From CAWJLE01 sp963843645 (GTDB lineage Bacteria; Chloroflexota; Anaerolineae; DAOTYC01), in assembly GCA_963843645.1 (NCBI GenBank), contig CAWJLE010000003.1, forward strand, positions 992,001 through 1,056,000: a stretch of 64,000 bases of DNA. The letters are read 5' to 3'. A model generated the notes under the pieces. That model was not told where the DNA came from, did no database searches, and saw only the letters and a program-made list of their open reading frames with translations. Shown here in pieces: positions 49,181 through 57,807 of this stretch. The position numbers were made by a program, and so were the translations under genes. The first letter of the stretch is position 1, and every line of letters begins with the position of its first letter.

Positions 49181-49639
49181 TCACTGAGGAGGCCGATGGA
49201 ATTGCTCTCCACCCAGATTCGCTTTCGCCTTCTGCAACAGAAGACGGAGCGTGTCCTGCTCCTCGGCCGACAGGTTGGCGAAGGTCTCCGTTTCTAACTG
49301 CTGCCACGCTTCTACGACGGACGGGCACAGCGCGCGGCCGTGTTCCGTTATGTAGACTCGTGTGACCCGCCGGTCGCGCCCATCGACGCGCCGCTCGCTC
49401 AATCCGGATCGCTCCATTCGGCTGAGGCTTCTCGTCAGCGTGGCCGGCTGAATGTGCAGCTTCTCGGCCAGTGCGGATTGGGACAGCCCATCCTCACGCC
49501 GCAAAGAGAGCAAGACCAGATCCTGACCAACGTGCAACCCCAATTCACCGAGCAGCGTCCGTGCCCTATCGTGATGCGCTTTGATCACCTGGATCAACAG
49601 AAAACCCAGAGTTGCGGAGAATGCGTGCTCGTCTGCCAT
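49181..49639 (-). CDS. MarR-family transcriptional regulator
   Basis: A 152-residue winged-helix repressor. The DNA-binding region is LSQSALAEKLHIQPATLTRS with the wing SERRVDGRDRRVTRVYITEH. It is the first gene on the transcript that continues into the heterodimeric ABC exporter, 318 bases downstream. Its own promoter region has a perfect palindrome (49660-49679), so autorepression and control of the exporter by a small ligand are expected, as for other MarR proteins. The 318-base gap (48863-49180) contains no other gene that I can support. Confidence 0.92.
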   Translation of the reverse strand: MADEHAFSATLGFLLIQVIKAHHDRARTLLGELGLHVGQDLVLLSLRREDGLSQSALAEKLHIQPATLTRSLSRMERSGLSERRVDGRDRRVTRVYITEHGRALCPSVVEAWQQLETETFANLSAEEQDTLRLLLQKAKANLGGEQFHRPPQ

Positions 49640-49659
49640 ACGGACTCCGTTCGCCGATA

Positions 49660-49707
49660 ATCGTTAGCCGGCTAACGATATTATAGCACGCTTCGCTTGG
49701 ATGTCAA
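49660..49707 (-). promoter_or_regulatory. Consensus promoter and MarR operator
   Basis: Minus strand: perfect -35 TTGACA (49702-49707), a 16-base spacer and perfect -10 TATAAT (49680-49685). Directly downstream lies the perfect 20-bp palindrome ATCGTTAGCCGGCTAACGAT (49660-49679), covering the transcription start. A repressor bound there would block initiation; MarR-type operators have this size and symmetry. The leader to ATG 49639 is about 33 bases. Confidence 0.8.
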
Positions 49708-49725
49708 CGTGAGCTTGCCGGATGA

Positions 49726-50829
49726 TCACACCAGCAGGTTCTGCCGGATTGCCTCGATGTCCTCGTCGGTCAGCCCGACGGGACCGTGCAGGTACTCATC
49801 GATCGACCCATACGTCGTCTCGATGTGGGCGAAGGCGTGCTCGATCAGCTCGGGCCGGGCAGAAAACAGGGGATAGAACTGCTCGACTCTGAGGCCCGGA
49901 AACGGCCGACTGGGGCTGAATGCCTGCCGGATGAACAACAAGGACTTCTCTGCGGACAGATTCGTCAGCGAGTAATCCACGATAATCATCTCGCGCGGCA
50001 CCCGGCAGATGTGCAGCAACAGCGCTGAGGCCACGCCGGTGCGGTCCTTGCCGCTGGTGCAATGCATCAGCAACGGCAAGTTTTCCGGATCCGCGACGAG
50101 TTTGAGCAAGGCGCCCAGCACCGGCGCACCCTGGTCGATGATCGCGGAGCGGTAGAGCTGCTTGAACGACAGATCCAGTCGGTGGCGACCAAAAAGGACG
50201 TGACGTCGCCCGATAGGGTTCCTGGCAAAGATCGGCATGTGCCGATAGGTAATTCCTTCCGGCACTCGATCCGGATGGTGTTCCACCTCTCCGAAAGTGC
50301 GCAGATCGCAGAACGTGCGAATGCCCAGGTTCCGAATGATCGTCACGTCGTCGTCGGTGAGGCGGCTGGTCTCGTCCGCACGATACACTTTGCCCCAGGC
50401 AGTGCGCCGGCCGTCTGTGGTTTCGTATCCGCCCAGATCCCGAAAATTCACAGCGCTTTCCAGCGGCAGCACTCGCTCGGCCGTCTGATAGGTGCGCCCG
50501 TCCTCAAGCTCGACCTCGAAGAAATACCGCTCGAGACGTCGAAGTTCTTCTGCAACGTGGTAGCTGCCTCCGGCCGGCGTCAACGTGCGGGCAGCTCCCA
50601 AAGTATCCGGGGAGACTCCGGTGCGAAGCGCGGTGGGTCTCACCCCGTCTGAAGGGGTGACGATCCATCCATCGTCCGCCCGGCTGACTCGGATCGGCTC
50701 GCCGTCTCGCACCTCGAACATTAGCTCATAGGACGCCGGCTTCACGCGAGACTGCCACCACAGGTAGATGCTGAGCCCGATCATCAGCGCCACAAAAGCC
50801 GCAACAACGTACAGAATTCCGTCAAGCAC
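49726..50829 (-). CDS. Membrane-anchored tyrosine phosphatase family protein
   Basis: A 367-residue protein. Residues 4-24 form a membrane helix (GILYVVAAFVALMIGLSIYL), followed by an Ig-like segment of about 90 residues. A Y_phosphatase3 (LipA/PtpB-like) domain follows: NFRDLGGYETTDGRRTAWGK, VYRADETSRLTDDD, FCDLRTFGEVEHHPDRVP and the P-loop MHCTSGKDRTG with the catalytic Cys near residue 257 and its Arg. The family dephosphorylates phosphotyrosine or phosphoinositides. It lies 3 bases after the M48 protease gene, so the two are cotranscribed. Confidence 0.9.
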   Translation of the reverse strand: MLDGILYVVAAFVALMIGLSIYLWWQSRVKPASYELMFEVRDGEPIRVSRADDGWIVTPSDGVRPTALRTGVSPDTLGAARTLTPAGGSYHVAEELRRLERYFFEVELEDGRTYQTAERVLPLESAVNFRDLGGYETTDGRRTAWGKVYRADETSRLTDDDVTIIRNLGIRTFCDLRTFGEVEHHPDRVPEGITYRHMPIFARNPIGRRHVLFGRHRLDLSFKQLYRSAIIDQGAPVLGALLKLVADPENLPLLMHCTSGKDRTGVASALLLHICRVPREMIIVDYSLTNLSAEKSLLFIRQAFSPSRPFPGLRVEQFYPLFSARPELIEHAFAHIETTYGSIDEYLHGPVGLTDEDIEAIRQNLLV

Positions 50830-50832
50830 AGC

Positions 50833-52074
50833 TCACTTCCCTCGATAATCCTCCGCCATGCGAACACGCTCCGCAATAGACGGATGGTCGTAAAACAGCA
50901 GCTTTTCCCACCCAGGTGCATCGACCATCGACAGGTTCTCCTCCGCCAACTTCACGAAAGACGTAACGTAAGCCTCCGGCTTGTGGCTGACGTCGAGTGA
51001 GAACCGGTCGGCTTCGGCCTCCGCGTACCGTGAGAGGCCATTTTGCACCGGGAGCGACAGAAGCATGACGATGGCTCCGACCGCCAGCACGAAGGGCAGG
51101 CCGGCGACGTCTCCCGGGCCGCTGAGACCGAGCGGCTGCCAGGTGCGATTCAGAAGCTCCCTCAGCAGGAACAGGCCGACCCAGCCGGCAGCGACCACCC
51201 CCAGCAGGCCCAGCAGAACGTGATGGTAGTACCAGTGCCCCATTTCGTGAGCCACCGTCACCTCCACTTCGTCTGGCGTGTGGGCCGACAGCAGAGTATC
51301 GTACAGCACGATGCGCTGTGTGTTGCCCAGGCCGGTGACGTAGGCATTCGCCTCGGTCGTTTTGGCGCTGGCCTCAATCACATCCACGGACTCCACGTGC
51401 ATCCCGACCCGATCCGCCAAGATTTGAATCCGGGCTCGCAGGGCCGGATCGTCCAGCGGGCGGACCGTGTAGAAAAGCGGCGTGACAAGAACGGGGCTCA
51501 GCAAGGTGAAGGCTGTGGCAAGAACGACCAACGCCGCCCCAGCTGGAATGGGCCAGCGTCGGGGCAGCAGACGGACCAGCGCATAGAAGCCGGTCCACAA
51601 CACGACGTCCGTCCCAACGTTGAGCAAAAGGTTGAGCGCCCAGTCGCTTGCCCAACCCAACACGGTTTGGGTCGACAACCCAAATTCGCGTACCAGGACG
51701 AAACCGCTGTAGAAATCGAATGGCACGTAAAGCGCGGCCAACAGCAAGTCGAGGATTACGACGAAATATGAGACCGTCAGGATTCTATGCTCGCCAAGCC
51801 GCCGCCGCAGCGCAAGCGCCCCTCCGCTCAGCTGAAAGGCTAGCAAGAGCAGCGGGTAGAGCAACCAACGCTCGAACCGCAGCGGCAGCACCAGGGTGTG
51901 CAGGGCCACTGCCTTGGGGCTACTGACCAGCGCCCCGCCCGGGAGGCGTGTCACCGCGGCTGACAATCCGCCCGCCGACTGGCCGATACCGGTCAGCCAA
52001 CTGGGCAGAGGGCTAAGCAAGACGAGGACGATGAGCGCTACGAGCAACCGCTGATACAGACGTGGGTGGTTCAC
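50833..52074 (-). CDS. M48-family membrane zinc metalloprotease (Ste24-like)
   Basis: A 413-residue integral membrane protease of the CAAX-prenyl-protease/HtpX group. Zinc motif HEMGHWYYHH lies at about residue 275, with the downstream Glu in YAEAEADRFSLDVS. Several helices precede it and two more separate the motif from the Glu. The AYVTGLGNTQRIVLYDTLLS segment before the zinc site is typical. It probably takes part in membrane protein quality control. It is followed almost at once by the membrane tyrosine phosphatase gene and lies downstream of pfkA in the same direction. Confidence 0.92.
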   Translation of the reverse strand: MNHPRLYQRLLVALIVLVLLSPLPSWLTGIGQSAGGLSAAVTRLPGGALVSSPKAVALHTLVLPLRFERWLLYPLLLLAFQLSGGALALRRRLGEHRILTVSYFVVILDLLLAALYVPFDFYSGFVLVREFGLSTQTVLGWASDWALNLLLNVGTDVVLWTGFYALVRLLPRRWPIPAGAALVVLATAFTLLSPVLVTPLFYTVRPLDDPALRARIQILADRVGMHVESVDVIEASAKTTEANAYVTGLGNTQRIVLYDTLLSAHTPDEVEVTVAHEMGHWYYHHVLLGLLGVVAAGWVGLFLLRELLNRTWQPLGLSGPGDVAGLPFVLAVGAIVMLLSLPVQNGLSRYAEAEADRFSLDVSHKPEAYVTSFVKLAEENLSMVDAPGWEKLLFYDHPSIAERVRMAEDYRGK

Positions 52075-52086
52075 GAGATTCAGATT

Positions 52087-53289
52087 CTAATCCCCCAGGC
52101 TCGTGCCCACCAATCGCGCGCTTTTCACCCACGCGTGATCCGGCGGAACCGCGCGCAGTTTGCCGGCGACTTCCTCCAGCGGTATCGGCTGCCAGCTGTC
52201 ACAATGGACTCCGACCATCACGCCGAACACCCCATCGCGGACCAGCTCGACGCTCGCGGTGCCCAGGCGGGTGGCGAGGACGCGATCAGCCGGACTCGGG
52301 GTGCCGCCCCGCTGCAAATGCCCCAGCGCCGTAACCCTCGCCTCCAAGCTGCTGCGCTTCGTCAGCTCCATGGCCAGCCCCAGGCTGACTCCGCGGATGC
52401 CCACAACAGCCTCTGCAGGCGAATCTTCGTGGTACACTTTGGGGTCCCTGGTATCAGCAGAACTCTTCGACGCCTTGGCCGCTTTGCCCACCTTCGCCTC
52501 TTTCGCGTCGTTGCCGTTCTTCGCCTCGTTGGCGCCTTCCGCCGCTTGCGCCAGAGCAACCTGCCGATCGGCCTCTTCGACGGACAGCGCGCCTTCGGCC
52601 ATGGCTATGATGCTGAAGCGCTTACCGGCACGAGAGCGCGCCAGCAGCGCCTCCACCACCGCTTCGATCCGATACGGAATCTCCGGGATGAGGATGACGT
52701 CCGCCCCACCTGCCAGACCGGCGCCCAACGCCAGCCAGCCGGTGTTGTGGCCCATGATCTCGACCACAATCACGCGATGGTGGCTATCCGCCGTGGTGTG
52801 AAGACGATCGATGGCCTCTGCAGCGATGGTCATAGCCGTATCGAAGCCGAAAGTCACGTCGGTCTTGACCACGTCGTTGTCGATCGTCTTCGGGAGCGTG
52901 ATGATGTTCAGCCCCCGCTTAGCGAGCCGCAGCGCGTTCTTCTGCGTGCCCCCGCCGCCCAGGCAAATCAAAGCATCGAGGTGGTTCTTGTGATAGTTCG
53001 CGATGGCCACCTCGGTCATGTCCATGTAAGTGTCGTTGCCGACGGGCATGCGTTGCGGTTTGTCACGGCTCGTGCCCAGGATCGTTCCTCCGGTGGCGAT
53101 GATGCCCGAGAGCATGTCGCCCTCCAGCCGCACCGTCCGATTTTCCACCAGGCCGCGGAATCCATCCTGAAAACCGATCACCTGCATGCCGTAGTAGTCG
53201 CGTGCCGCCTTGCCCACACCGCGTATGGCAGCATTGAGGCCCGGGCAATCGCCGCCCGAGGTCAGAATGCCGATTGCTTTCCGTGTCAC
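52087..53289 (-). CDS. pfkA: 6-phosphofructokinase
   Basis: A 400-residue PFK-family enzyme that phosphorylates fructose 6-phosphate. GTG 53289 is chosen because GAGGAGG stands 6 bases before it. Motifs are ILTSGGDCPGLNAAIRG, FRGLVENR, LGGGGTQKNALRLAKRG, the catalytic PKTIDNDV and MGHNTGWLALGAGLAGGAD. The usual GGDGT or GGDDT reads GGGGT, and the Lys before TIDND is the type seen in PPi-using and related groups, so the phosphoryl donor is not certain. An Ala/Lys/Glu-rich insertion (about residues 243-285; EGANEAKNGNDAKEAKVGKA) separates two conserved blocks. It has its own promoter. Confidence 0.9.
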   Translation of the reverse strand: MTRKAIGILTSGGDCPGLNAAIRGVGKAARDYYGMQVIGFQDGFRGLVENRTVRLEGDMLSGIIATGGTILGTSRDKPQRMPVGNDTYMDMTEVAIANYHKNHLDALICLGGGGTQKNALRLAKRGLNIITLPKTIDNDVVKTDVTFGFDTAMTIAAEAIDRLHTTADSHHRVIVVEIMGHNTGWLALGAGLAGGADVILIPEIPYRIEAVVEALLARSRAGKRFSIIAMAEGALSVEEADRQVALAQAAEGANEAKNGNDAKEAKVGKAAKASKSSADTRDPKVYHEDSPAEAVVGIRGVSLGLAMELTKRSSLEARVTALGHLQRGGTPSPADRVLATRLGTASVELVRDGVFGVMVGVHCDSWQPIPLEEVAGKLRAVPPDHAWVKSARLVGTSLGD

Positions 53290-53347
53290 GTTGCACCTCC
53301 TCACTGAGCAGGGACGGCTTCCCCAACATTAAAGAAAGCACCCGTTC

Positions 53348-53377
53348 ATTGTACCTGAGGCTTTGCTCTGTGTCCAA
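53348..53377 (-). promoter_or_regulatory. Promoter for pfkA
   Basis: Minus strand: -35 TTGGAC (53372-53377), an 18-base spacer and -10 TACAAT (53348-53353). The leader to GTG 53289 is about 52 bases. Confidence 0.6.
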
Positions 53378-53406
53378 TAAACGCTGTGAGGTGGTACTAT
53401 CCCAAG

Positions 53407-53590
53407 AAGGAACGGGGACAGCGCCCAAGAGGTGAGGGAAGACCGCATTGTCTCCGCAACCCACCTTGGGCGGCTGCCCCCGTGCCCGGAGGAAAAGGGC
53501 CGGCGGAAAAACCGTCGATCGCGCCCGCCGGCCTGGTAACCAGCCCCGGGCCCGCCGACGCACATCCGGCCCCGGACGATGTCCGGTTGT
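53407..53590. ncRNA. Highly structured GC-rich intergenic segment (possible RNA, family unknown)
   Basis: Between pfkA and the MFS gene three consecutive foldable blocks lie end to end. Block 1 (53412-53483): ACGGGG / CCCCGT, CAG / CTG, CGCCCAA / TTGGGCG, GGT / ACC and GGG / CCC, 22 pairs with a 21-base loop. Block 2 (53484-53551): GCCCGG / CCGGGC encloses GGCCGGCGG / CCGCCGGCC and CTGG-taa-CCAG. Block 3 (53572-53586): CCGGAC-gat-GTCCGG. On the plus strand an extended -10 TGGTACTAT (ending 53400) precedes it. I could not match it to RNase P, SRP, tmRNA or 6S consensus motifs. It could instead be the 3' end of the MFS transcript. Confidence 0.35.
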
Positions 53591-53639
53591 TGGGAGTCTG
53601 GATCCACAGCGCCGCGCCGGGACGTGCGACAAGTTGCCG

Positions 53640-55187
53640 CTAGGCACTCGCCTGCCCGCGCCGGTCCTCCTTGCCGCGGACCAGCGAGGCCAACACGGCC
53701 ACAGCGCAGATTCCTGCGCTGAGAATGAAGGCATGGTGCATACCGGCGACGAACGCTGCGGGAGCCGATGCCGGAAGCGTGACGTCGGTGCCCAGGAACA
53801 CAGCCATCATCGAATCCGCCGGCATGCTGCCCGCGGTAACCGCCAGAACCAGCGCGAAGCTGGTGACCATGCCGCTGTTGCGCAATGTTGCCAACGTAGC
53901 CGAGGCGATCCCCAATCGCTTCGTTGGAGCCGCGCTCATCGCGGCGCTGGTGTTCGGCGACCAGAACATGCCGCTCCCCAGACCCATGATCAGCAAGCCC
54001 ACGGCTACCTGCCAGTATGGCGACGCCAGGCCGACCGTGGTCAGCCACAGCAGGCCTAGAATCTGCAGCACCAGCCCGATCGACGCCGGTACTCGGGCAC
54101 CGACCCGATCCGACAGGGCTCCGCTCCACGGGGCGGCCACCGAGCTCGCCAGCGGCAGCGGGATCAGGAGAACCGCCGCCAGCAGCGGGCTGTAGCCGCG
54201 TATGGCCTGCAGGTAGAAGACGACGATGAAATTCACCGCAAACAGGGCCAACGCCTGCAGCATGGCCACGATGACGGAAAAGTTGTAAACGCGGTTATTG
54301 AACAGGCCGAAGTCGAGCACGGGGCTGGGATGGCGCCGTTCCCACCAGATGAAGAAAGCAACCAGAAGCACACACGCGGCGAACAGGGCCAGTATCAGTG
54401 GCGAAGTCCACCCCAGCGAGATGCCCTCCGTCAGGCCAAAGAGCACCGCCAGCAGCGCCAGGCTGAACGCCAGCGCGCCGACCGGATCGAACCGCTCCCT
54501 GGCGTTTCTGCTGCTGATCTCGCGCAGCTTGAGGTAGCCCCAGATCGTGGCGGCAATGCCCACCGGAACGTTGACGAAGAAGATCCAACGCCAATCCGCG
54601 AACGTCAGAATAAGCCCGCCGAGAACCGGCCCGATGATGGCTCCCAGGGCAAAGGTAATGGCGTTCAAACCCATCGCCCTCCCCAGCTCGCCACGGGGAA
54701 AGGCCTCGGTGACAATCGCCATCGAGTTCACAGCCAGCATCGCGCCACCGGCCCCCTGAATCAGCCGGGCGACGATCAGCTGCGCCCCGCTGCCTGCGAA
54801 GCCACACAGCCCCGACCCGATGGCGAACACCAGAAAGCCCAGATTGTACATCCGGACTCGACCCAGCATGTCGGCGATACGGCCGAAAGTCAACAGGAAG
54901 ACGGTGTTCACGAGCAGGTAGCCCATGATCACCCAGACCATCGTCACGAGGTCGGAATGCAGCCGGGTCATCATCTGAGGAATGGCCAGGATGACGATCG
55001 TGCTGTCGATGGCGACCATGAGCACGCCCAGCGTAGTAATGCTGAGGGCCAGCCACTTATAAGGGAGACTCCGGAGTCGCGCGATCAGTCCTTGTTTCGA
55101 GGACGTCTCAGCGACCTCGACGGCCCTTTCAGTGACCTGGGGTTGGCTCACCTGTGTAGCCGGAGGGCTCTCTTGAAGTTCTTTCAT
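53640..55187 (-). CDS. MFS drug efflux transporter, DHA2 (EmrB/QacA) family
   Basis: A 515-residue, 14-helix proton-driven exporter. Motifs are LMVAIDSTIVILAIPQM (motif D1), FGRIADMLGRVRMYNLGF (motif A) and RLIQGAGGAMLAVNSMAIVT, with motif C in GLNAITFALGAIIGPVLGG. GGGGAAGG precedes the ATG. It is a close paralogue of the upstream MFS gene (helices 1-4 differ at only a few positions), so it arose by tandem duplication. It is the last gene of the MarR-led efflux cluster. Confidence 0.93.
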   Translation of the reverse strand: MKELQESPPATQVSQPQVTERAVEVAETSSKQGLIARLRSLPYKWLALSITTLGVLMVAIDSTIVILAIPQMMTRLHSDLVTMVWVIMGYLLVNTVFLLTFGRIADMLGRVRMYNLGFLVFAIGSGLCGFAGSGAQLIVARLIQGAGGAMLAVNSMAIVTEAFPRGELGRAMGLNAITFALGAIIGPVLGGLILTFADWRWIFFVNVPVGIAATIWGYLKLREISSRNARERFDPVGALAFSLALLAVLFGLTEGISLGWTSPLILALFAACVLLVAFFIWWERRHPSPVLDFGLFNNRVYNFSVIVAMLQALALFAVNFIVVFYLQAIRGYSPLLAAVLLIPLPLASSVAAPWSGALSDRVGARVPASIGLVLQILGLLWLTTVGLASPYWQVAVGLLIMGLGSGMFWSPNTSAAMSAAPTKRLGIASATLATLRNSGMVTSFALVLAVTAGSMPADSMMAVFLGTDVTLPASAPAAFVAGMHHAFILSAGICAVAVLASLVRGKEDRRGQASA

Positions 55188-55271
55188 CGTCTGTTTTTCC
55201 TTCCCCTAATCATTTTAAATAGAGACGTTTTTTAATGCGCTACCCACCAAACGGAGGCAAAAGCGCAATTT

Positions 55272-55335
55272 CCGGCTCGCTCCACGCGGCCTGGCGAGAG
55301 AGGGGTCTGTCGTCAAGCCGCACGGAGCGAGCCGG
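55272..55335 (-). other. Intercistronic hairpin between the two MFS genes
   Basis: A 12-bp perfect outer stem CCGGCTCGCTCC / GGAGCGAGCCGG plus a 5-bp inner stem GCGGC / GCCGC. It lies just after the stop of the first MFS gene on the minus strand. No T run follows, so it may process or protect the mRNA rather than end it. The whole MFS-MFS gap (55188-55346) holds no gene. Confidence 0.6.
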
Positions 55336-55346
55336 TAGATCGACCA

Positions 55347-56854
55347 TTATTTTCCCGTCGCGGGAACAGCCAGGGGCTGCCGGCGATCCTCGCGACCGCG
55401 AACGAGCGACGCCATCGCCGCCATACTGCAGATGACCGCACTGACGACGAAGGCGTGATGCATGCCATTGACGAAGGCCGCCAGAGCCGTGGCCGGCAAG
55501 GACACGTCGGTGCCCAGGAAGACCGCCATCATCGTGTCGCTCGACATGCCGCTGGCCGTGACGGCCAACACCAGGGCAAAGCTAGTGACCATGCCGCAGT
55601 TACGGAGCGTGGCCAGCGTGGCCGCGGCGACTCCCAGCCGGTCCTGGGGAGCTGAGCTCATGGCGGCGCTGCTGTTCGGAGAGACGAACATGCCACTGCC
55701 CAGGCCGACGATCGCCAGGCCAACCGCGATCTGCCAGTAGGCCGATTCCATGCCGATCCTGGTCAGCCACAGCAAGCCGAGCACTTGCACGGTCAGACCG
55801 ACCGACGCCGGCACCCGCGCTCCGACGCGATCGGAGAGGGCGCCGCTCCACGGCCCCACCAGCGAGCTGGCGAGCGGCATGGGGATCAGCAGCAGCGCCG
55901 CGGTCAACGGGTCGTAGCCGCGGATGGCCTGCATGTAGAAGACCAGGATGAAGTTGACGGCGAACATGGCCAGCGACTGCAGCATCGCGGCCAATACGGA
56001 GAAGTTGTAAATGCGGTTGGTGAACAGCCGGAAATCCAGTACCGGGTGCGGGTTACGTTTCTCCCACCACACGAAGAAAACCACCAGTGCCGCACAGGCA
56101 GCGAACATGGCGAGGATTGGCGCTGACGTGAAACCCATCGAGATACCCTGCGTTAGCCCGAACAAGATCAAGACAAGCGCCAGGCTGAAGCTCAGCGCGC
56201 CCAGCGGGTCGAAGCGCTCATCTCCGTTCTTGTGACCAATCTCACGCAGCTTCAGGTAGGCCCAAATCGTGCCCACGATCCCCACGGGAATGTTGATGAA
56301 GAAGACCCACCGCCAGTTGGCGAAGTTCAGGATCAGTCCGCCCAGGATGGGGCCGGCGATGGCGCCCACGGCGAAAGTGATGCCGTTCAGCCCCATCGCT
56401 CGCCCCAACTCTGCGCGAGGGAAAGCCTCGGTAACGATCGCCATGGAGTTGACCGCCAGCATCGCGCCGCCCGCCCCCTGGACCAGCCGGAACAGGATCA
56501 AAGCCATGCCGGTCGGCGCCAGGCCGCACAGCACCGAGCCAACGGTGAAGACGACGAAACCCGAGGTTGTACATCCGCACACGCCCCAGCATATCCGCGA
56601 TGCGGCCAAAGGTCATCAAGAAAACGGTGCTGATCAACATGTAGCCCATGATGACCCATACCATGGTCACCAGATCGGTGTGCAGGTGGCCCATCATCTG
56701 CGGGATGGCCAGGGTGACGATTGTGCTGTCGATCGCGAACATCAGCAAACCCAGCGTCGTCACGCTGAGGGCGACCCACTTGTACGGCAGGTTCCGCAGT
56801 TTGGCCAGCAGGCCACAGCGGACTCGGTGAGGCATCGGAATTCGTGGAATTCAA
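55347..56854 (-). CDS. MFS drug efflux transporter, DHA2 family, paralogue (frameshifted)
   Basis: About 502 residues, 14 helices. TTG 56854 is the start best placed after AAGGAGG but needs a frame change near 56815; ATG 56835 avoids it but lacks a ribosome binding site. Motif D1 is LLMFAIDSTIVTLAIPQM, motif A FGRIADMLGRVRMYNLGF, and then RLVQGAGGAMLAVNSMAIVT. A further frame change near 56567 joins the first four helices to the rest (VVFTVGSVLCGLAP). It is cotranscribed with the ABC-2 permease upstream and its paralogue downstream; the tandem pair may cover different drugs. Confidence 0.88.
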
Positions 56855-56929
56855 GCGGTAAATCCTCCTTTTTCGGATTGTTCGTCACGCATTGTCGAAC
56901 CGAAACGTGGAGCGGTCAAACCTGCTGCC

Positions 56930-57761
56930 TTACATCGCGACAGTCGGGTACAACCAGCCCCCGAGAGCGACCAACACCACGTCGACTCCCAGAAGCACGA
57001 GCAAGTCCACATCCCACGCCGTAGACACTCTGGCTGTGGGCGATCATCAAGCCGCGCAGTGCGTCTACCTGGTAGGTCAGCGGGTTGAATCGTGCGATGG
57101 TCTGCAGCCAGCTGGGCATCAGGCTCAGCGGGTAGATGGCATTGCTGGCGAAGAAGAGCGGCATGGTCATCAGCTGCCCGATGCCCATGAAACGCTCGCG
57201 GGTCTTCACCAGGCATGCGATGACCAGCGAGAACGTCGCAAACAGCGTTGCGCCGAGCATGACAGTGACGACCATGCCGAGCAACGCCGGCAGGCTCCAG
57301 TTGATCTGGACGCCGAGCAGCAGCGCCACGATGTAGATCATGACCGCCTGACTCATGGCGCGCACGCCCGCCGACAGTCCCTTTCCCAGGACCAACGCCG
57401 TGCGCGGGGTCGGGCTGACCAGGTACTTGTAGACGATGCCCAGGTCGCGCTCCCAGATGATGGCGATGCCGTAGAAGATGGCCACGAACAGGATGCTCTG
57501 AGCCAGAACGCCGGGCGCCATGAAATCGGTGTAAGGCAGATTGCCCGTCGGTATCGCCCGCGTTCGCGTGAAGACCTGGCCGAAGACCAGGAGCCACAGC
57601 AAGGGCTGCACGACCCGCGTTAACAACTCAGTTGGATCGTGGCGCAACTTGCGGACCTCCACGCCCGCGATGACCAGCGTCTTGTCGATGAAACGCACGA
57701 TACCGGCGAACGGTTGGTGGGATTGGGGCTCGATCTGCGCGTCTGTGACGGTGTCCGCCAT
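56930..57761 (-). CDS. ABC-2 type transporter permease, DrrB-like (one frameshift)
   Basis: About 277 residues, six helices. ATG 57761 follows GGGAAGGGG. Typical features are VEVRKLRHDPTELLTRVVQP, LLWLLVFGQVF, the FMAPGVLAQSILFVAIFYGI segment and MTMPLFFASNAIYPLSLMPS with NPLTYQVDALRG. The frame changes near 57025, after which the last helix reads LLVLLGVDVVLVALGGWLYP. It partners with the DrrA-like ATPase in front of it. Family members export antibiotics such as daunorubicin or lipids; the substrate is unknown. Confidence 0.9.
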
Positions 57762-57807
57762 CCCCTTCCCGGTCCCGTTTCGGCCCGTGTCCTTCAGTGG
57801 AACGTTC

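Noticed and set aside
52066..53307. Long plus-strand open frame opposite pfkA
   Set aside because: It fully overlaps a clear phosphofructokinase and encodes a low-complexity His/Arg-rich protein, so it is a shadow.
53407..53590. RNase P RNA, SRP RNA, tmRNA or 6S RNA
   Set aside because: I looked for the GAGGAAAGTCC and ACAGAA type motifs, the GGAAGCAGC loop and a CCA-type end in both directions and found none, so no known family is claimed.
53386..53643. Small plus-strand open frame of 85 residues in the structured segment
   Set aside because: The composition is that of random GC-rich sequence, with no ribosome binding site. The stems are better explained as RNA structure.
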